A stretch of 64,000 nt of DNA from Rhizobium sp. BK418. Lineage in GTDB: Bacteria; Pseudomonadota; Alphaproteobacteria; Rhizobiales; Rhizobiaceae. This document shows positions 16,519 through 25,571 of this stretch, piece after piece. The notes under the pieces are model-generated. The model was given only the letters and a program-made list of their open reading frames with translations. It was not told the DNA's origin and did no database searches. How positions within the stretch are numbered: position 1 is the stretch's first letter; every line of letters starts with the position of its first letter. The stretch spans positions 310,001-374,000 of the forward strand of contig NZ_SLZK01000004.1 in assembly GCF_004341105.1 (NCBI RefSeq), read 5' to 3'. Made by a program: the position numbers and the translations under genes.

Positions 16519-17751
16519 ATGGTGGAATCTGCTCGTTTGAGCCTGCATGTCCCAGAACCTGCTGTCCGTCCGGGCGGCCAACCCGATTTTTCCAACGTCA
16601 AGATTGCAAAGGCAGGGGCGGTGCCACGGCCGGAGGTGGATGTCGCTTCCGAAGATATCCGCGACCTCGCCTATTCGATCATCCGTGTGCTCAATCGCGA
16701 CGGCGAGGCCGTTGGCCCTTGGGCGGGATCGCTGAGCGATGAGGAACTGCTGATAGGGCTTCGCAACATGATGAAGCTGCGCGCCTTCGATGCCCGCATG
16801 CTGATGGCGCAGCGGCAGGGCAAGACCTCTTTCTACATGCAGCATCTCGGCGAGGAGGCCGTCAGCTGCGGCTTTCGTAAGGCATTGCGGAAAGGAGACG
16901 TGAACTTCCCGACCTATCGGCAGGCCGGCCTGCTCATCGCTGACGACTATCCGATGGTCGAGATGATGAACCAGATCTACTCGAACGAGAGCGATCCGCT
17001 GCACGGGCGGCAATTGCCCATCATGTATTCCTCCAAGGAACACGGCTTCTTCACGATCTCGGGCAATCTCGCCACGCAATATGTGCAAGCAGTCGGCTGG
17101 GCCATGGCCTCGGCGATCAAGAACGACAGCCGCATTGCAGCCGGCTGGATCGGTGACGGCTCGACGGCGGAATCGGATTTCCATTCGGCGTTAGTCTTCG
17201 CCTCTACCTACAAGGCGCCGGTCATCCTCAACATCGTCAACAATCAATGGGCGATCTCCACCTTCCAGGGCATTGCCCGCGGTGGCTCCGGCACGTTTGC
17301 CGCCCGGGGTCTCGGTTTCGGCATTCCGGCCTTGCGCGTCGATGGAAACGACTATCTCGCCGTTCATGCTGTCGCCCGCTGGGCTGCGGAGCGGGCGCGA
17401 CGCAATCTCGGTCCGACTCTGATCGAATATGTCACCTATCGCGTTGGCGCCCACTCGACCTCGGATGATCCGAGCGCCTATCGCCCGAAAACGGAATCCG
17501 AAGCCTGGCCGCTCGGCGATCCTGTTCTGCGGCTGAAGAAGCACCTGATCGTCAGGGGCGTATGGTCGGAGGAGCGCCATACCCAGGCCGAGGCCGAGAT
17601 CATGGACGAGGTGATCGAGGCCCAGCGCCAGGCCGAGGCGCATGGCACGCTGCATGATGGCGGCAAGCCTTCAGTGCGCGACCTTTTCGAAGGCGTCTAT
17701 GCCGAAATGCCGCCGCACATTCGTCGTCAGCGGCAGAAGGCGGGGTACTGA
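16519..17751 (+). CDS. bkdA1: Branched-chain 2-oxoacid dehydrogenase E1 alpha subunit
   Basis: A 410-residue thiamine-diphosphate-dependent E1 alpha chain. The ThDP motif begins at GDGSTAESDFH and ends in NNQWAIS; the phosphorylation-loop region YRVGAHSTSDD and the substrate region RQGKTSFYMQHLGEEA are conserved with Pseudomonas BkdA1. With the beta chain it decarboxylates the 2-oxoacids of leucine, isoleucine and valine and transfers the acyl group to lipoyl-E2. GGGAGGAAAAA precedes the ATG. E1 beta begins 1 bp after its stop. Confidence 0.94.
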   Translation: MVESARLSLHVPEPAVRPGGQPDFSNVKIAKAGAVPRPEVDVASEDIRDLAYSIIRVLNRDGEAVGPWAGSLSDEELLIGLRNMMKLRAFDARMLMAQRQGKTSFYMQHLGEEAVSCGFRKALRKGDVNFPTYRQAGLLIADDYPMVEMMNQIYSNESDPLHGRQLPIMYSSKEHGFFTISGNLATQYVQAVGWAMASAIKNDSRIAAGWIGDGSTAESDFHSALVFASTYKAPVILNIVNNQWAISTFQGIARGGSGTFAARGLGFGIPALRVDGNDYLAVHAVARWAAERARRNLGPTLIEYVTYRVGAHSTSDDPSAYRPKTESEAWPLGDPVLRLKKHLIVRGVWSEERHTQAEAEIMDEVIEAQRQAEAHGTLHDGGKPSVRDLFEGVYAEMPPHIRRQRQKAGY

Positions 17752-17752
17752 T

Positions 17753-18766
17753 ATGACCCGGATGACGATGATCGAGGCGGTGCGTAGCGCCATGGACGTC
17801 TCGATGGCGCGCGACGACAACGTCGTGGTTTTCGGCGAGGATGTCGGCTATTTCGGCGGCGTTTTCCGCTGTACGCAGGGCCTGCAGGCAAAATACGGCA
17901 AGACCCGTTGTTTCGACACGCCGATAAGCGAATCCGGCATTGTCGGCACGGCGATCGGCATGGCGGCCTATGGACTGAAGCCCTGCGTCGAAATCCAGTT
18001 TGCCGATTACATGTATCCGGCTTACGATCAGCTGACGCAGGAGGCGGCGCGTATCCGTTATCGCTCGAATGGCGATTTCACTTGCCCGATCGTCGTACGC
18101 ATGCCGACTGGCGGCGGCATCTTCGGCGGCCAGACACACAGCCAGAGTCCGGAGGCGCTTTTCACCCATGTCTGCGGTCTGAAAGTGGTCGTACCCTCCA
18201 ACCCCTATGACGCCAAGGGCCTGCTGATCGCTGCGATCGAGGATCCCGATCCCGTCATGTTCCTGGAGCCGAAGCGGCTCTATAACGGACCCTTCGACGG
18301 TCACCACGAACGACCGGTGACACCGTGGTCGAAACACGATCTCGGCGAAGTGCCGGAGGGGTACTATACGATCCCGATCGGCAAGGCCGAAGTGCGGCGT
18401 GCGGGCTCGGCCGTGACTGTCGTCGCCTATGGCACGATGGTGCATGTGGCGCTTGCCGCCGCCGAGGATGCCGGTATCGATGCCGAGGTGATCGATCTCA
18501 GAAGCCTCCTGCCGCTTGATCTCGATACGATCGTCAAATCTGTCACCAAAACTGGACGCTGCGTCGTCGTCCACGAAGCCACTCTGACCTCGGGTTTCGG
18601 CGCCGAAGTCGTGTCGCTGGTGCAGGAACATTGCTTCTATCAGCTCGAAGCTCCCGTCGTGCGCGTCGCCGGCTGGGACACACCCTATCCGCATGCGCAG
18701 GAGTGGGATTATTTTCCCGGACCCGGCCGCGTCGGACGGGCGCTCGCCGAAGTCATGGAGGCCTGA
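17753..18766 (+). CDS. bkdA2: Branched-chain 2-oxoacid dehydrogenase E1 beta subunit
   Basis: A 337-residue transketolase-like E1 beta chain. FGEDVGYFGGVFR near the start and TPISESGIVGTAIGMA are the family signatures, followed by MPTGGGIFGGQTHSQSPE. The frame extends back to 17642 inside E1 alpha, but ATG 17753 (MTRMTMIEA), placed 1 bp after the E1 alpha stop, gives the standard length and N-terminus. It forms the alpha2-beta2 E1 heterotetramer. Confidence 0.94.
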   Translation: MTRMTMIEAVRSAMDVSMARDDNVVVFGEDVGYFGGVFRCTQGLQAKYGKTRCFDTPISESGIVGTAIGMAAYGLKPCVEIQFADYMYPAYDQLTQEAARIRYRSNGDFTCPIVVRMPTGGGIFGGQTHSQSPEALFTHVCGLKVVVPSNPYDAKGLLIAAIEDPDPVMFLEPKRLYNGPFDGHHERPVTPWSKHDLGEVPEGYYTIPIGKAEVRRAGSAVTVVAYGTMVHVALAAAEDAGIDAEVIDLRSLLPLDLDTIVKSVTKTGRCVVVHEATLTSGFGAEVVSLVQEHCFYQLEAPVVRVAGWDTPYPHAQEWDYFPGPGRVGRALAEVMEA

Positions 18767-18769
18767 GCC

Positions 18770-19996
18770 ATGGGCGAATTCACCATCAAGATGCCTGATG
18801 TCGGCGAAGGTGTTGCCGAGGCCGAGCTCGTGGAATGGCATGTGAAGACAGGCGATCCGGTGCGCGAGGACATGGTGATCGCCGCCGTCATGACCGACAA
18901 GGCCACGGTGGAAATCCCGTCTCCCGTCAATGGCACCGTGACCTGGCTTGCCGGCGAGATCGGTGACCGCATCGCAGTCAGGGCGCCGCTTGTGCGCATC
19001 GAGACATTGGGGGAGGTCGGCGCAACCGAGCCTGCTGCGCTTGCTGAGCCGGTGAAAGTCGAGGCGCCCAAAACCGCTCCGAAGGCGCCGGTATCCGCAC
19101 CCCCAGCCACGACCGCACTTGCAGAAAAGCCGCTTGCTGCGCCATCCGTACGACTCTTCGCGCGCGAGCGCGGTGTGGATCTGCGGCAGGTGCAAGGCAC
19201 CGGGCCGGCTGGCCGCATTCTGCGCGAGGATGTCGAGCAATTCCTGAGCCAGGGGGCGACGCCCATCCTGGCGCGGGCTGGTCTGGCGAAGAAGACAGCG
19301 ACCGAGGAGATCAAGCTGACCGGCCTTCGCCGCCGCATCGCTGAGAAGATGGTACTCTCCACCTCGCGTATTCCTCATATCACCTATGTGGAGGAGGTGG
19401 ATATGACGGCGCTCGAGGAACTGCGCGTCACCATGAATGCCGACCGCAAGGCCGAGCATCCCAAACTGACGATACTGCCCTTCCTCATGCGAGCTCTGGT
19501 CAAGGCGATCTCCGAGCAGCCCGATGTCAACGCCACCTTTGACGACGACGCCGGCATCATCACGCGCCATAGCGCCGTGCATATCGGTATCGCCACGCAG
19601 ACGCCTGCGGGCCTGATCGTGCCCGTGGTGCGCCATGCCGAAGCCCGCGGCATCTTCGATTGCGCTGTCGAAATGAATCGGCTGGCAGAGGCGGCACGCT
19701 CCGGCACGGCGACACGTGATGAATTGTCAGGCTCGACCATTACCATCAGCTCGCTCGGCGCGCTTGGCGGCATCGTCTCCACGCCTGTCATCAATCATCC
19801 GGAAGTTGCGATCGTCGGCGTCAACAAGATCGCGACGCGTCCAGTGTGGGACGGGACGCAATTCGTGCCACGCAAGATGATGAACCTCTCCTCCAGCTTC
19901 GATCACCGCATTATCGACGGCTGGGATGCGGCGACCTTCGTACGGCGTATTCGCACGTTGCTCGAAACGCCGGCGCTCATTTTCATCGAAGGCTGA
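18770..19996 (+). CDS. bkdB: Branched-chain 2-oxoacid dehydrogenase E2 (dihydrolipoyl acyltransferase)
   Basis: A 408-residue E2. Lipoyl domain residues 1-80 with the lipoylated Lys at about 44 in TDKATVE; an Ala/Pro-rich linker (85-122); the peripheral subunit-binding domain (about 125-160: VRLFARERGVD, GPAGRILREDV); and the catalytic domain from about 180 with SFDHRIIDGWDA carrying the active-site His and Asp. It accepts the branched acyl group from E1 and transfers it to CoA. One lipoyl domain only. Confidence 0.94.
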   Translation: MGEFTIKMPDVGEGVAEAELVEWHVKTGDPVREDMVIAAVMTDKATVEIPSPVNGTVTWLAGEIGDRIAVRAPLVRIETLGEVGATEPAALAEPVKVEAPKTAPKAPVSAPPATTALAEKPLAAPSVRLFARERGVDLRQVQGTGPAGRILREDVEQFLSQGATPILARAGLAKKTATEEIKLTGLRRRIAEKMVLSTSRIPHITYVEEVDMTALEELRVTMNADRKAEHPKLTILPFLMRALVKAISEQPDVNATFDDDAGIITRHSAVHIGIATQTPAGLIVPVVRHAEARGIFDCAVEMNRLAEAARSGTATRDELSGSTITISSLGALGGIVSTPVINHPEVAIVGVNKIATRPVWDGTQFVPRKMMNLSSSFDHRIIDGWDAATFVRRIRTLLETPALIFIEG

Positions 19997-19999
19997 GCT

Positions 20000-21397
20000 A
20001 TGAAAGAGATTGTCTGCAAGCTCCTCGTCATCGGCGCCGGTCCCGGTGGTTATGTCTGCGCCATCCGTGCCGGCCAGCTCGGTATCGATACCGTCATCGT
20101 CGAGGCCGGCAAACCCGGTGGCACGTGCCTGACGGTCGGCTGCATTCCTTCCAAGGCACTTATCCATGCGGCAGAGGAATTCGATGCCACGCAAAGGATG
20201 CTGGCGGGCAAGAACCCGATGGGTATCCGTGTTGAGGGCGCCTCCATCGACCTCGCCCGGACAATCGCCTGGAAGGATGGCATTGTCGGCCGGCTGACCA
20301 GCGGTGTCTCCGGCCTGTTACAGAGGGCACGGGTCAAGATCGTGCACGGTCGCGCCCACTTCCGGGACGGCAAGACGGTCGAGGTGGAAACGGAGACTGG
20401 CCAACAGATCATTCGCGCCGAGACCGTGGTGATTGCGACAGGTTCCGATCCCGTGGAGCTTCCGAACCTACCTTTCGGCGGCCGCGTCATCTCCTCGACC
20501 GAGGCGCTGTCATTGGGCGAGGTGCCGAAAAATCTGGTCGTGGTTGGCGGCGGTTATATCGGACTTGAGCTCGGGACAGCCTTCGCAAAGATGGGGTCGC
20601 AGGTAATGGTCGTAGAGGCGACGCAGCAGGTGCTGCCGCAATACGACGCCGAACTCGTGCGGCCCGTCTTGCGCAAGATGGCCGAGCGCGGCATTCGCGT
20701 GCTGACCGGTGCAAAGGCAATCGGCCTATCCGATACCGGCGAAGGACTTGTCGTCGAAACCTCTGACGGGCAGCAACAGACGCTTGCCGCGGACCTTATT
20801 CTCGTGACGGTCGGCCGTCGTCCGAGAACAGCGGGCTCAGGTCTCGAAGAACTCGACCTCGATCGCGCCGGCCCCTATCTAAGGATCGACGATCGTTGCC
20901 GCACGTCCATGCGCGGCATTTACGCGATCGGCGATGTCACCGGCGAGCCGATGCTGGCGCATAGAGCCATGGCGCAAGGGGAGATGGTCGCTGAAATCGT
21001 TGCGGGCAGGAAACGCGCCTGGGACAAGCGCTGCGTTCCGGCGATCTGCTTTACCGATCCGGAGATCGTCAGTGCGGGCCTCTCACCGGCGGAAGCACGT
21101 GCGCAGGGCTATGACATCAGGACCGGTCAGTTCCCCTTCAGCGCCAACGGAAGGGCGATGACCATGCTCTCGGAGGAGGGGTTCGTGCGGGTGGTGGCGC
21201 GCACCGACACTAATCTGGTTCTCGGCCTGCAGGCGGTGGGCGCCGGAGTCTCCGAGCTTTCGGCTGCCTTTGCGCTCGCCATCGAAATGGGTGCCCGGCT
21301 GGAAGATATTGCCGGCACGATCCATGCTCATCCAACCCGCAGCGAGGCAGTGATGGAAGCGGCACTCAAAGCTCTGGGGAACGCATTGCATATGTGA
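20000..21397 (+). CDS. lpdA: Dihydrolipoamide dehydrogenase (E3)
   Basis: A 465-residue FAD disulfide oxidoreductase. FAD-binding GAGPGGYVCA near 12-21, the redox pair in CLTVGC (Cys43 and Cys48), the NAD-binding GGGYIGLELG, and the C-terminal His-Glu dyad in HAHPTRSE. It reoxidises the lipoyl group of E2 with NAD. As the last gene of the bkd operon (3 bp after E2) it is most likely the dedicated E3. It ends 18 bp from the convergent LacI gene; no terminator hairpin is visible between them. Confidence 0.94.
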   Translation: MKEIVCKLLVIGAGPGGYVCAIRAGQLGIDTVIVEAGKPGGTCLTVGCIPSKALIHAAEEFDATQRMLAGKNPMGIRVEGASIDLARTIAWKDGIVGRLTSGVSGLLQRARVKIVHGRAHFRDGKTVEVETETGQQIIRAETVVIATGSDPVELPNLPFGGRVISSTEALSLGEVPKNLVVVGGGYIGLELGTAFAKMGSQVMVVEATQQVLPQYDAELVRPVLRKMAERGIRVLTGAKAIGLSDTGEGLVVETSDGQQQTLAADLILVTVGRRPRTAGSGLEELDLDRAGPYLRIDDRCRTSMRGIYAIGDVTGEPMLAHRAMAQGEMVAEIVAGRKRAWDKRCVPAICFTDPEIVSAGLSPAEARAQGYDIRTGQFPFSANGRAMTMLSEEGFVRVVARTDTNLVLGLQAVGAGVSELSAAFALAIEMGARLEDIAGTIHAHPTRSEAVMEAALKALGNALHM

Positions 21398-21415
21398 ACG
21401 TGTACGCAAGCTGTC

Positions 21416-22483
21416 TCATCGCGCCTTGGGCTCGACGCCGGTCGAGCGCCTTTCGATGAGGTCTCCCGACAGGCGGATGACTGTCGCTGCCCGCAACAGC
21501 GCCGACGTATCACCCTCGATCATTTCGACGACGACCCGGACGATCTCGTCGACCGGCTGACGAAAGGTGGTGAGGCTGTAATGAGGCCAGCCGGCCATCG
21601 GGATATCATCGAAACCGGCAACGAAGATATCGTCGGGAACGCGGCAGCCAGCTTCTTCCCTTAGCGCATCGATGCCGCCGATCGCCAGAATGTCGTTGGC
21701 AAAGAAGATCGCGTCGGTGCTCTTCCTGGCAGCGATTTCGAGGGCGGCCTTACGGCCGGCATAATAGCTGTATTCCCGTCCCTCTATCTGGGCGCTCAGC
21801 GTCATGCCGAGCTCGGCAATCCGTGTGACGAAACCGTTCTGGCGCTCGCGGTTGGTGGTCGTATGGCTGAGGCCGGCGACATAGGCGACCCTGCGGGCTC
21901 CCTGCTGGTAGAAATGATCGGCGAGCGCGCGAGCACCCTCGACATTGTTGCAGGCGACGCAACTGAGGTTCGTGTCTTCAATGACGCGGTTGATCAGGAT
22001 GGCCGGTCGACCTTCCGTCGCCCAGCTCAGTGTAGAACCGGAGAGGATCGTCGCTGAAATGACGATGACGGCATCCACATTGTATCGCCGCAGCGCTGAA
22101 AGCTGCTCCTCGAGGTTGGAGCCCTTGGTGATGTTGAAGAGAAGGCTCTGCAGGCCGATGCGCTGCAGCGATCGAGAGAGTTTCTCGATCAGGCCCGGAT
22201 AGAAGGGATTCTGCATATCGGAGACGACGATCCCGATGATGTTCGTACGGCTCTTTGACAGCATGCTGGCGATTGCGTTCGGCTGATAGTCTACCTCGGC
22301 CGCATATTTCAGGATCCGTTTGCGCAGATCCGCCGCGATGCTTGCCCCCGGGGTGAAGGCGCGTGAGACGGCTGACTGGCTGACGCCGAGCATGCGTGCC
22401 AATTCACGCGCTGTAATCGGTTTGCGGCTTAACGCTTCACCGGGCGGCTCCCCCTGCAAGGATGGCGATCCCTGTTTGCGCAT
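21416..22483 (-). CDS. LacI-family transcriptional regulator
   Basis: A 355-residue repressor-type regulator. The helix-turn-helix covers about residues 25-46 (ARELARMLGVSQSAVSRAF), followed by the hinge region YQPNAIASML, and a periplasmic-binding-protein-like sensor domain fills the rest (for example IGIVVSDMQNPFYPGL). The frame is open to 22555, but ATG 22483 (MRKQGSP) with GGGGAAAG upstream is preferred because an operator-like palindrome at 22521-22536 would otherwise lie in the coding region. It is divergent from the enolase/Opp operon and very probably regulates it. Confidence 0.85.
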   Translation of the reverse strand: MRKQGSPSLQGEPPGEALSRKPITARELARMLGVSQSAVSRAFTPGASIAADLRKRILKYAAEVDYQPNAIASMLSKSRTNIIGIVVSDMQNPFYPGLIEKLSRSLQRIGLQSLLFNITKGSNLEEQLSALRRYNVDAVIVISATILSGSTLSWATEGRPAILINRVIEDTNLSCVACNNVEGARALADHFYQQGARRVAYVAGLSHTTTNRERQNGFVTRIAELGMTLSAQIEGREYSYYAGRKAALEIAARKSTDAIFFANDILAIGGIDALREEAGCRVPDDIFVAGFDDIPMAGWPHYSLTTFRQPVDEIVRVVVEMIEGDTSALLRAATVIRLSGDLIERRSTGVEPKAR

Positions 22484-22520
22484 GGTTCTTTCCCCGTTTG
22501 CCACTTCTATCTCACTCTTC

Positions 22521-22536
22521 TTGCATTCGGATGCAG
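22521..22536. promoter_or_regulatory. LacI-type operator-like palindrome (regulator-proximal)
   Basis: TTGCATTCGGATGCAG, an inverted repeat with half-sites TTGCAT and ATGCAG around TCGG, one mismatch from perfect symmetry. It lies 38 bp upstream of the preferred LacI gene start and shares 14 of 16 bases with the site at 22731. Suggests autoregulation. Confidence 0.65.
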
Positions 22537-22730
22537 CAGATTCAATTGCTTCCATGATTTTTTATCTCACTGCTTTCGATTTCTCACAGAGAGGACAATA
22601 TGTGCGCCTTAGCATTCATATTGCCGGTGAAATAAGCAATTCTATTATCTGCTTATATATCAGTTCCGCGCGTCGGCATCTTTGCAGATTCTGACATAAA
22701 ACCTGTTCCAATTTCAATTCAATCGACCTG

Positions 22731-22746
22731 TTGCATACGGATGCAA
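22731..22746. promoter_or_regulatory. LacI-type operator palindrome (operon-proximal)
   Basis: TTGCATACGGATGCAA, a perfect 6-4-6 inverted repeat, 67 bp before the preferred start of the enolase-superfamily gene. Its start is exactly 210 bp from the start of the matching site at 22521, a whole number (20) of helical turns at 10.5 bp per turn, which would suit DNA looping by a LacI tetramer or dimer pair. Confidence 0.7.
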
Positions 22747-22813
22747 ATTGAAAGATGCTCCTGTTGACGACAACAGCGGCGCTGCAAAAGGCCCGTTCTC
22801 CGAGGAAATGTCA

Positions 22814-23920
22814 GTGGGTACGATCATCAAGTCCGTCGAAGCTTTTCAGGTGAAATGGGAGCCCAATGAGCCGCCGAGCCGTCGCACGGCTTTCGTGCGC
22901 GTGACGACGGAAGACGGCATCGTCGGGCACGGCGAAGCCTCGCCGATGATGGGCGGCGAACATTCGCTCGGCGTTGTCCGAGACTTCGCAGCCTCGCTCG
23001 TTGGCGCCGATGCACTTGATCAGGCAGTCCTCTACGACCGCCTCCTGCATAAATATGTGAAGCTCGGTCCGGAAGGCGCTGTTACAGGTGCGCTGGCCGC
23101 GCTCGATATCGCCCTCTGGGACATCAAGGGCAAGTATTTCGGCCTGCCGGTTTACAAGCTGCTCGGCGGTGCCTGGCGCACCGACCTGCCCTTCTATTCA
23201 TCGGTCGGCAACAATGCGGGCCGCACCGTCGATGAAACAGTTCGTGTAGTCGAGCAGCGCTGGAAGGCCGAAAAGCCGGCGGCAATTAAGATCCGTTGGG
23301 ACGGCGACCGCACGCGCCAGGACTATGATATCCCCGGTGACATCGCCAAGGCCAAGGCCGTGCGCAAGCTGGTGGGCGACGACTTCCCGCTCGCCTTCGA
23401 TGCCAACAACCAATATTCCGTCGGCGGCGCCATCCGGGTCGGCCGGGCGCTCGAAGAACTCGGCTATATCTGGTTCGAAGAGCCGGTCCAGCACTACAAT
23501 GTTCGCGCCATGGGGGAGGTGGCCCAGCGCCTCGACATCACGGTTTCGGCTGCCGAACAGTCTTATACGACTCAGGCCGTTGTCGACATGATCAATGCCG
23601 GCGTCCGCATGGTACAGCCCGACATCGTCAAGATGGGTGGCATCACCGGCCTCATGCAGTGTGCCGCGATCTGCTTTGCCCACGGCGTCGAGCTCGTTCC
23701 GCACCAGACGCAGCCGACCATTGCCCATGCAGCAAATCTGCACGTGCTGGCAACGCTCATGCACAACACCAAGCCCGCCGAATTCTCCGATCCGTCGACG
23801 CGCATGCATGTCGGCTTCACGAACCCACCGATCCCCGAAGACGGCAAGTTCAAAGTGCCGTCCGGCCCTGGTATCGGCCTGCTCGTCAACGACGCCGAGC
23901 TCGACAAGCGGCGAAGCTGA
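22814..23920 (+). CDS. Mandelate racemase/muconate lactonizing enzyme-family protein (enolase superfamily)
   Basis: A 368-residue enzyme of the mandelate racemase subgroup. It shows the catalytic Lys region AAIKIRW, the metal ligands in FDANNQY (Asp), WFEEPV (Glu) and SAAEQS (Glu), and the Asp-His dyad in QPDIVKMGG and PHQTQPTIAH. Such enzymes abstract the alpha proton of a carboxylate and are usually sugar-acid dehydratases or racemases; the substrate cannot be told. Start choice: GAGGA at 22802-22806 is too close to ATG 22808 but well spaced (7 nt) for GTG 22814; either gives nearly the same protein. First gene of an operon with an Opp/Dpp-type importer. Confidence 0.85.
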   Translation: MGTIIKSVEAFQVKWEPNEPPSRRTAFVRVTTEDGIVGHGEASPMMGGEHSLGVVRDFAASLVGADALDQAVLYDRLLHKYVKLGPEGAVTGALAALDIALWDIKGKYFGLPVYKLLGGAWRTDLPFYSSVGNNAGRTVDETVRVVEQRWKAEKPAAIKIRWDGDRTRQDYDIPGDIAKAKAVRKLVGDDFPLAFDANNQYSVGGAIRVGRALEELGYIWFEEPVQHYNVRAMGEVAQRLDITVSAAEQSYTTQAVVDMINAGVRMVQPDIVKMGGITGLMQCAAICFAHGVELVPHQTQPTIAHAANLHVLATLMHNTKPAEFSDPSTRMHVGFTNPPIPEDGKFKVPSGPGIGLLVNDAELDKRRS

Positions 23921-23946
23921 ATATTCTGACAAAGGGAGGGAATGAC

Positions 23947-25545
23947 ATGAACTTGAGAAGACGTCAGTTTCTGGAATTGAGCGCTGCCACGGCTGCAATG
24001 AGCATGGTTGGACCTGCTCTCGCCCGTGCGGCAAGCGATCCCGATACGATCCGCATCGGCATTGCCGCCAACGGACCGCGCACCAGCGATCCGAATTACA
24101 CGACGCAGGGCGGCGACAACTGGGCGACCGAGCAGATGTACGAACAGCTGGTGCGCCCCGACGACGGCACTTTCGCCACGACGCCGGATCAGTACCGCCC
24201 GACGCTTGCCACCGAATGGTCAGCTTCGGCCGATGCCAGGACCTGGACATTCAAGCTCCGCCAGGGGGTGCAGTTTCATAAGGGTTTTGGCGAAATGACG
24301 TCGGAAGACGTCGTCTTCTCCTTCAAGCGCGCGATGGCCGACGGCACCAATAAGCCGATCCTGTCGAATATCGCCGATGTCGTCGCCAACGGCCCCTATG
24401 AAGTCGTCATCACGCTGAAGAATTCGGACGTGAACCTGCTGGGCACGTCGATCTTCCTCAACAACACCTCGATCGTCTCGAAGAAGGCTGTCGATCAGAT
24501 GGGTGCGGATAAGTTCAAGACGGACGCTGTTGGCACCGGTCCTTACGAGCTCACCCGTTTCGACAATCAATGGGGCACGGCGCTGAAGCGCCACGAAGGC
24601 TATTGGGGCGAAAAGGCCAGGGTTGCCAAGGTCGAATCCGTCTACATTGCCGATACGACGGCGCGCACGCTTGCGCTTCTGTCAGGTGATGTCGACATGA
24701 TCGAGGCCGTCCGCGCGCCGGGCTGGGTCGATTCCATGCTGCAGCGCGATTCCACGCTTCAGTTCGATATGACGTCGCCTGGCTCATTCAACACGCTGCA
24801 TGTCAATCTGAAGCGCAAGCCCTTCGACAATATCAAGGTGCGTCAGGCGATCATGTACGCCGTCGATCGGCATGCTGTTGCCAATGCGATGAAACCGATG
24901 GGCGGCTTTACGGCCGACCTGCAGCCCGAGAATTTCCCGGGTGGTTTCAAGACCGAAGACCTGCCGCCGGAGCTCCAGTACAATTACGATCCTGACAAGG
25001 CGAAGGCGCTTTTGGCCGAAGCCGGCTTCCCCAACGGTTTCGACTTCGAAAGCAATGTCAGCCAGCGCGAGGATTATGCCTCGATCATGCTGATCGTGCA
25101 GGAGCAGCTGCGCGCTGTCGGGATGCGCATGAACCTGCATATCGGTGATCACACCGCCTATCATGCAGACAACCAGCACGACAAAAATACGCTGGCCCTG
25201 CATTCGTCCAGCTATCCGCCGATCCCGACGCAGCTCTACGTCCAGCAGCTTTCGACGAAGGCGGAGGTCAAGCCGGACGGAACTGGCGGTATCAACTACA
25301 GCCACTACGGCGTGGTTATGCCAGGCATTGACGACCTGCTCTCCAAGGCGCTGCAGGCGACCGACTACAAGGCCTATGTCGACTACTGCCAGCAGATCGA
25401 ACTTCAGGTCTTGCGCGACCTGCCGCTGATCGGCATGTCGACGCTCTCCTTCACGGTCGCCCGCAATGCACGTCTCGACCTCGGCTATAAGGTGCAGAGC
25501 GGCTATGCGCGCTGGCGCTTCCATCGCGCCACCAAGAAGGCCTGA
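23947..25545 (+). CDS. Opp/Dpp-type ABC transporter substrate-binding protein
   Basis: A 532-residue extracytoplasmic solute-binding protein of family 5. It begins with a twin-arginine-like signal (LRRRQFLELSAATAA), cleaved after about ALARA near residue 28, so it may be exported folded by Tat. The mature part has the family features WTFKLRQGVQFHKG and the late YDPDKAKALLAEAGF. GGGAGGGAATGAC precedes the ATG. Family members bind peptides, but also nickel chelates, glycosides and opines, so the ligand is open; next to a mandelate-racemase-type enzyme a small acidic compound is possible. Confidence 0.9.
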   Translation: MNLRRRQFLELSAATAAMSMVGPALARAASDPDTIRIGIAANGPRTSDPNYTTQGGDNWATEQMYEQLVRPDDGTFATTPDQYRPTLATEWSASADARTWTFKLRQGVQFHKGFGEMTSEDVVFSFKRAMADGTNKPILSNIADVVANGPYEVVITLKNSDVNLLGTSIFLNNTSIVSKKAVDQMGADKFKTDAVGTGPYELTRFDNQWGTALKRHEGYWGEKARVAKVESVYIADTTARTLALLSGDVDMIEAVRAPGWVDSMLQRDSTLQFDMTSPGSFNTLHVNLKRKPFDNIKVRQAIMYAVDRHAVANAMKPMGGFTADLQPENFPGGFKTEDLPPELQYNYDPDKAKALLAEAGFPNGFDFESNVSQREDYASIMLIVQEQLRAVGMRMNLHIGDHTAYHADNQHDKNTLALHSSSYPPIPTQLYVQQLSTKAEVKPDGTGGINYSHYGVVMPGIDDLLSKALQATDYKAYVDYCQQIELQVLRDLPLIGMSTLSFTVARNARLDLGYKVQSGYARWRFHRATKKA

Positions 25546-25571
25546 TCACAGGTCGCGATGAATGCGAGTGA

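Noticed and set aside
17600..19636. 678-codon minus-strand ORF
   Set aside because: Antisense to the E1 beta and E2 genes, whose motifs are unambiguous. No recognisable protein features.
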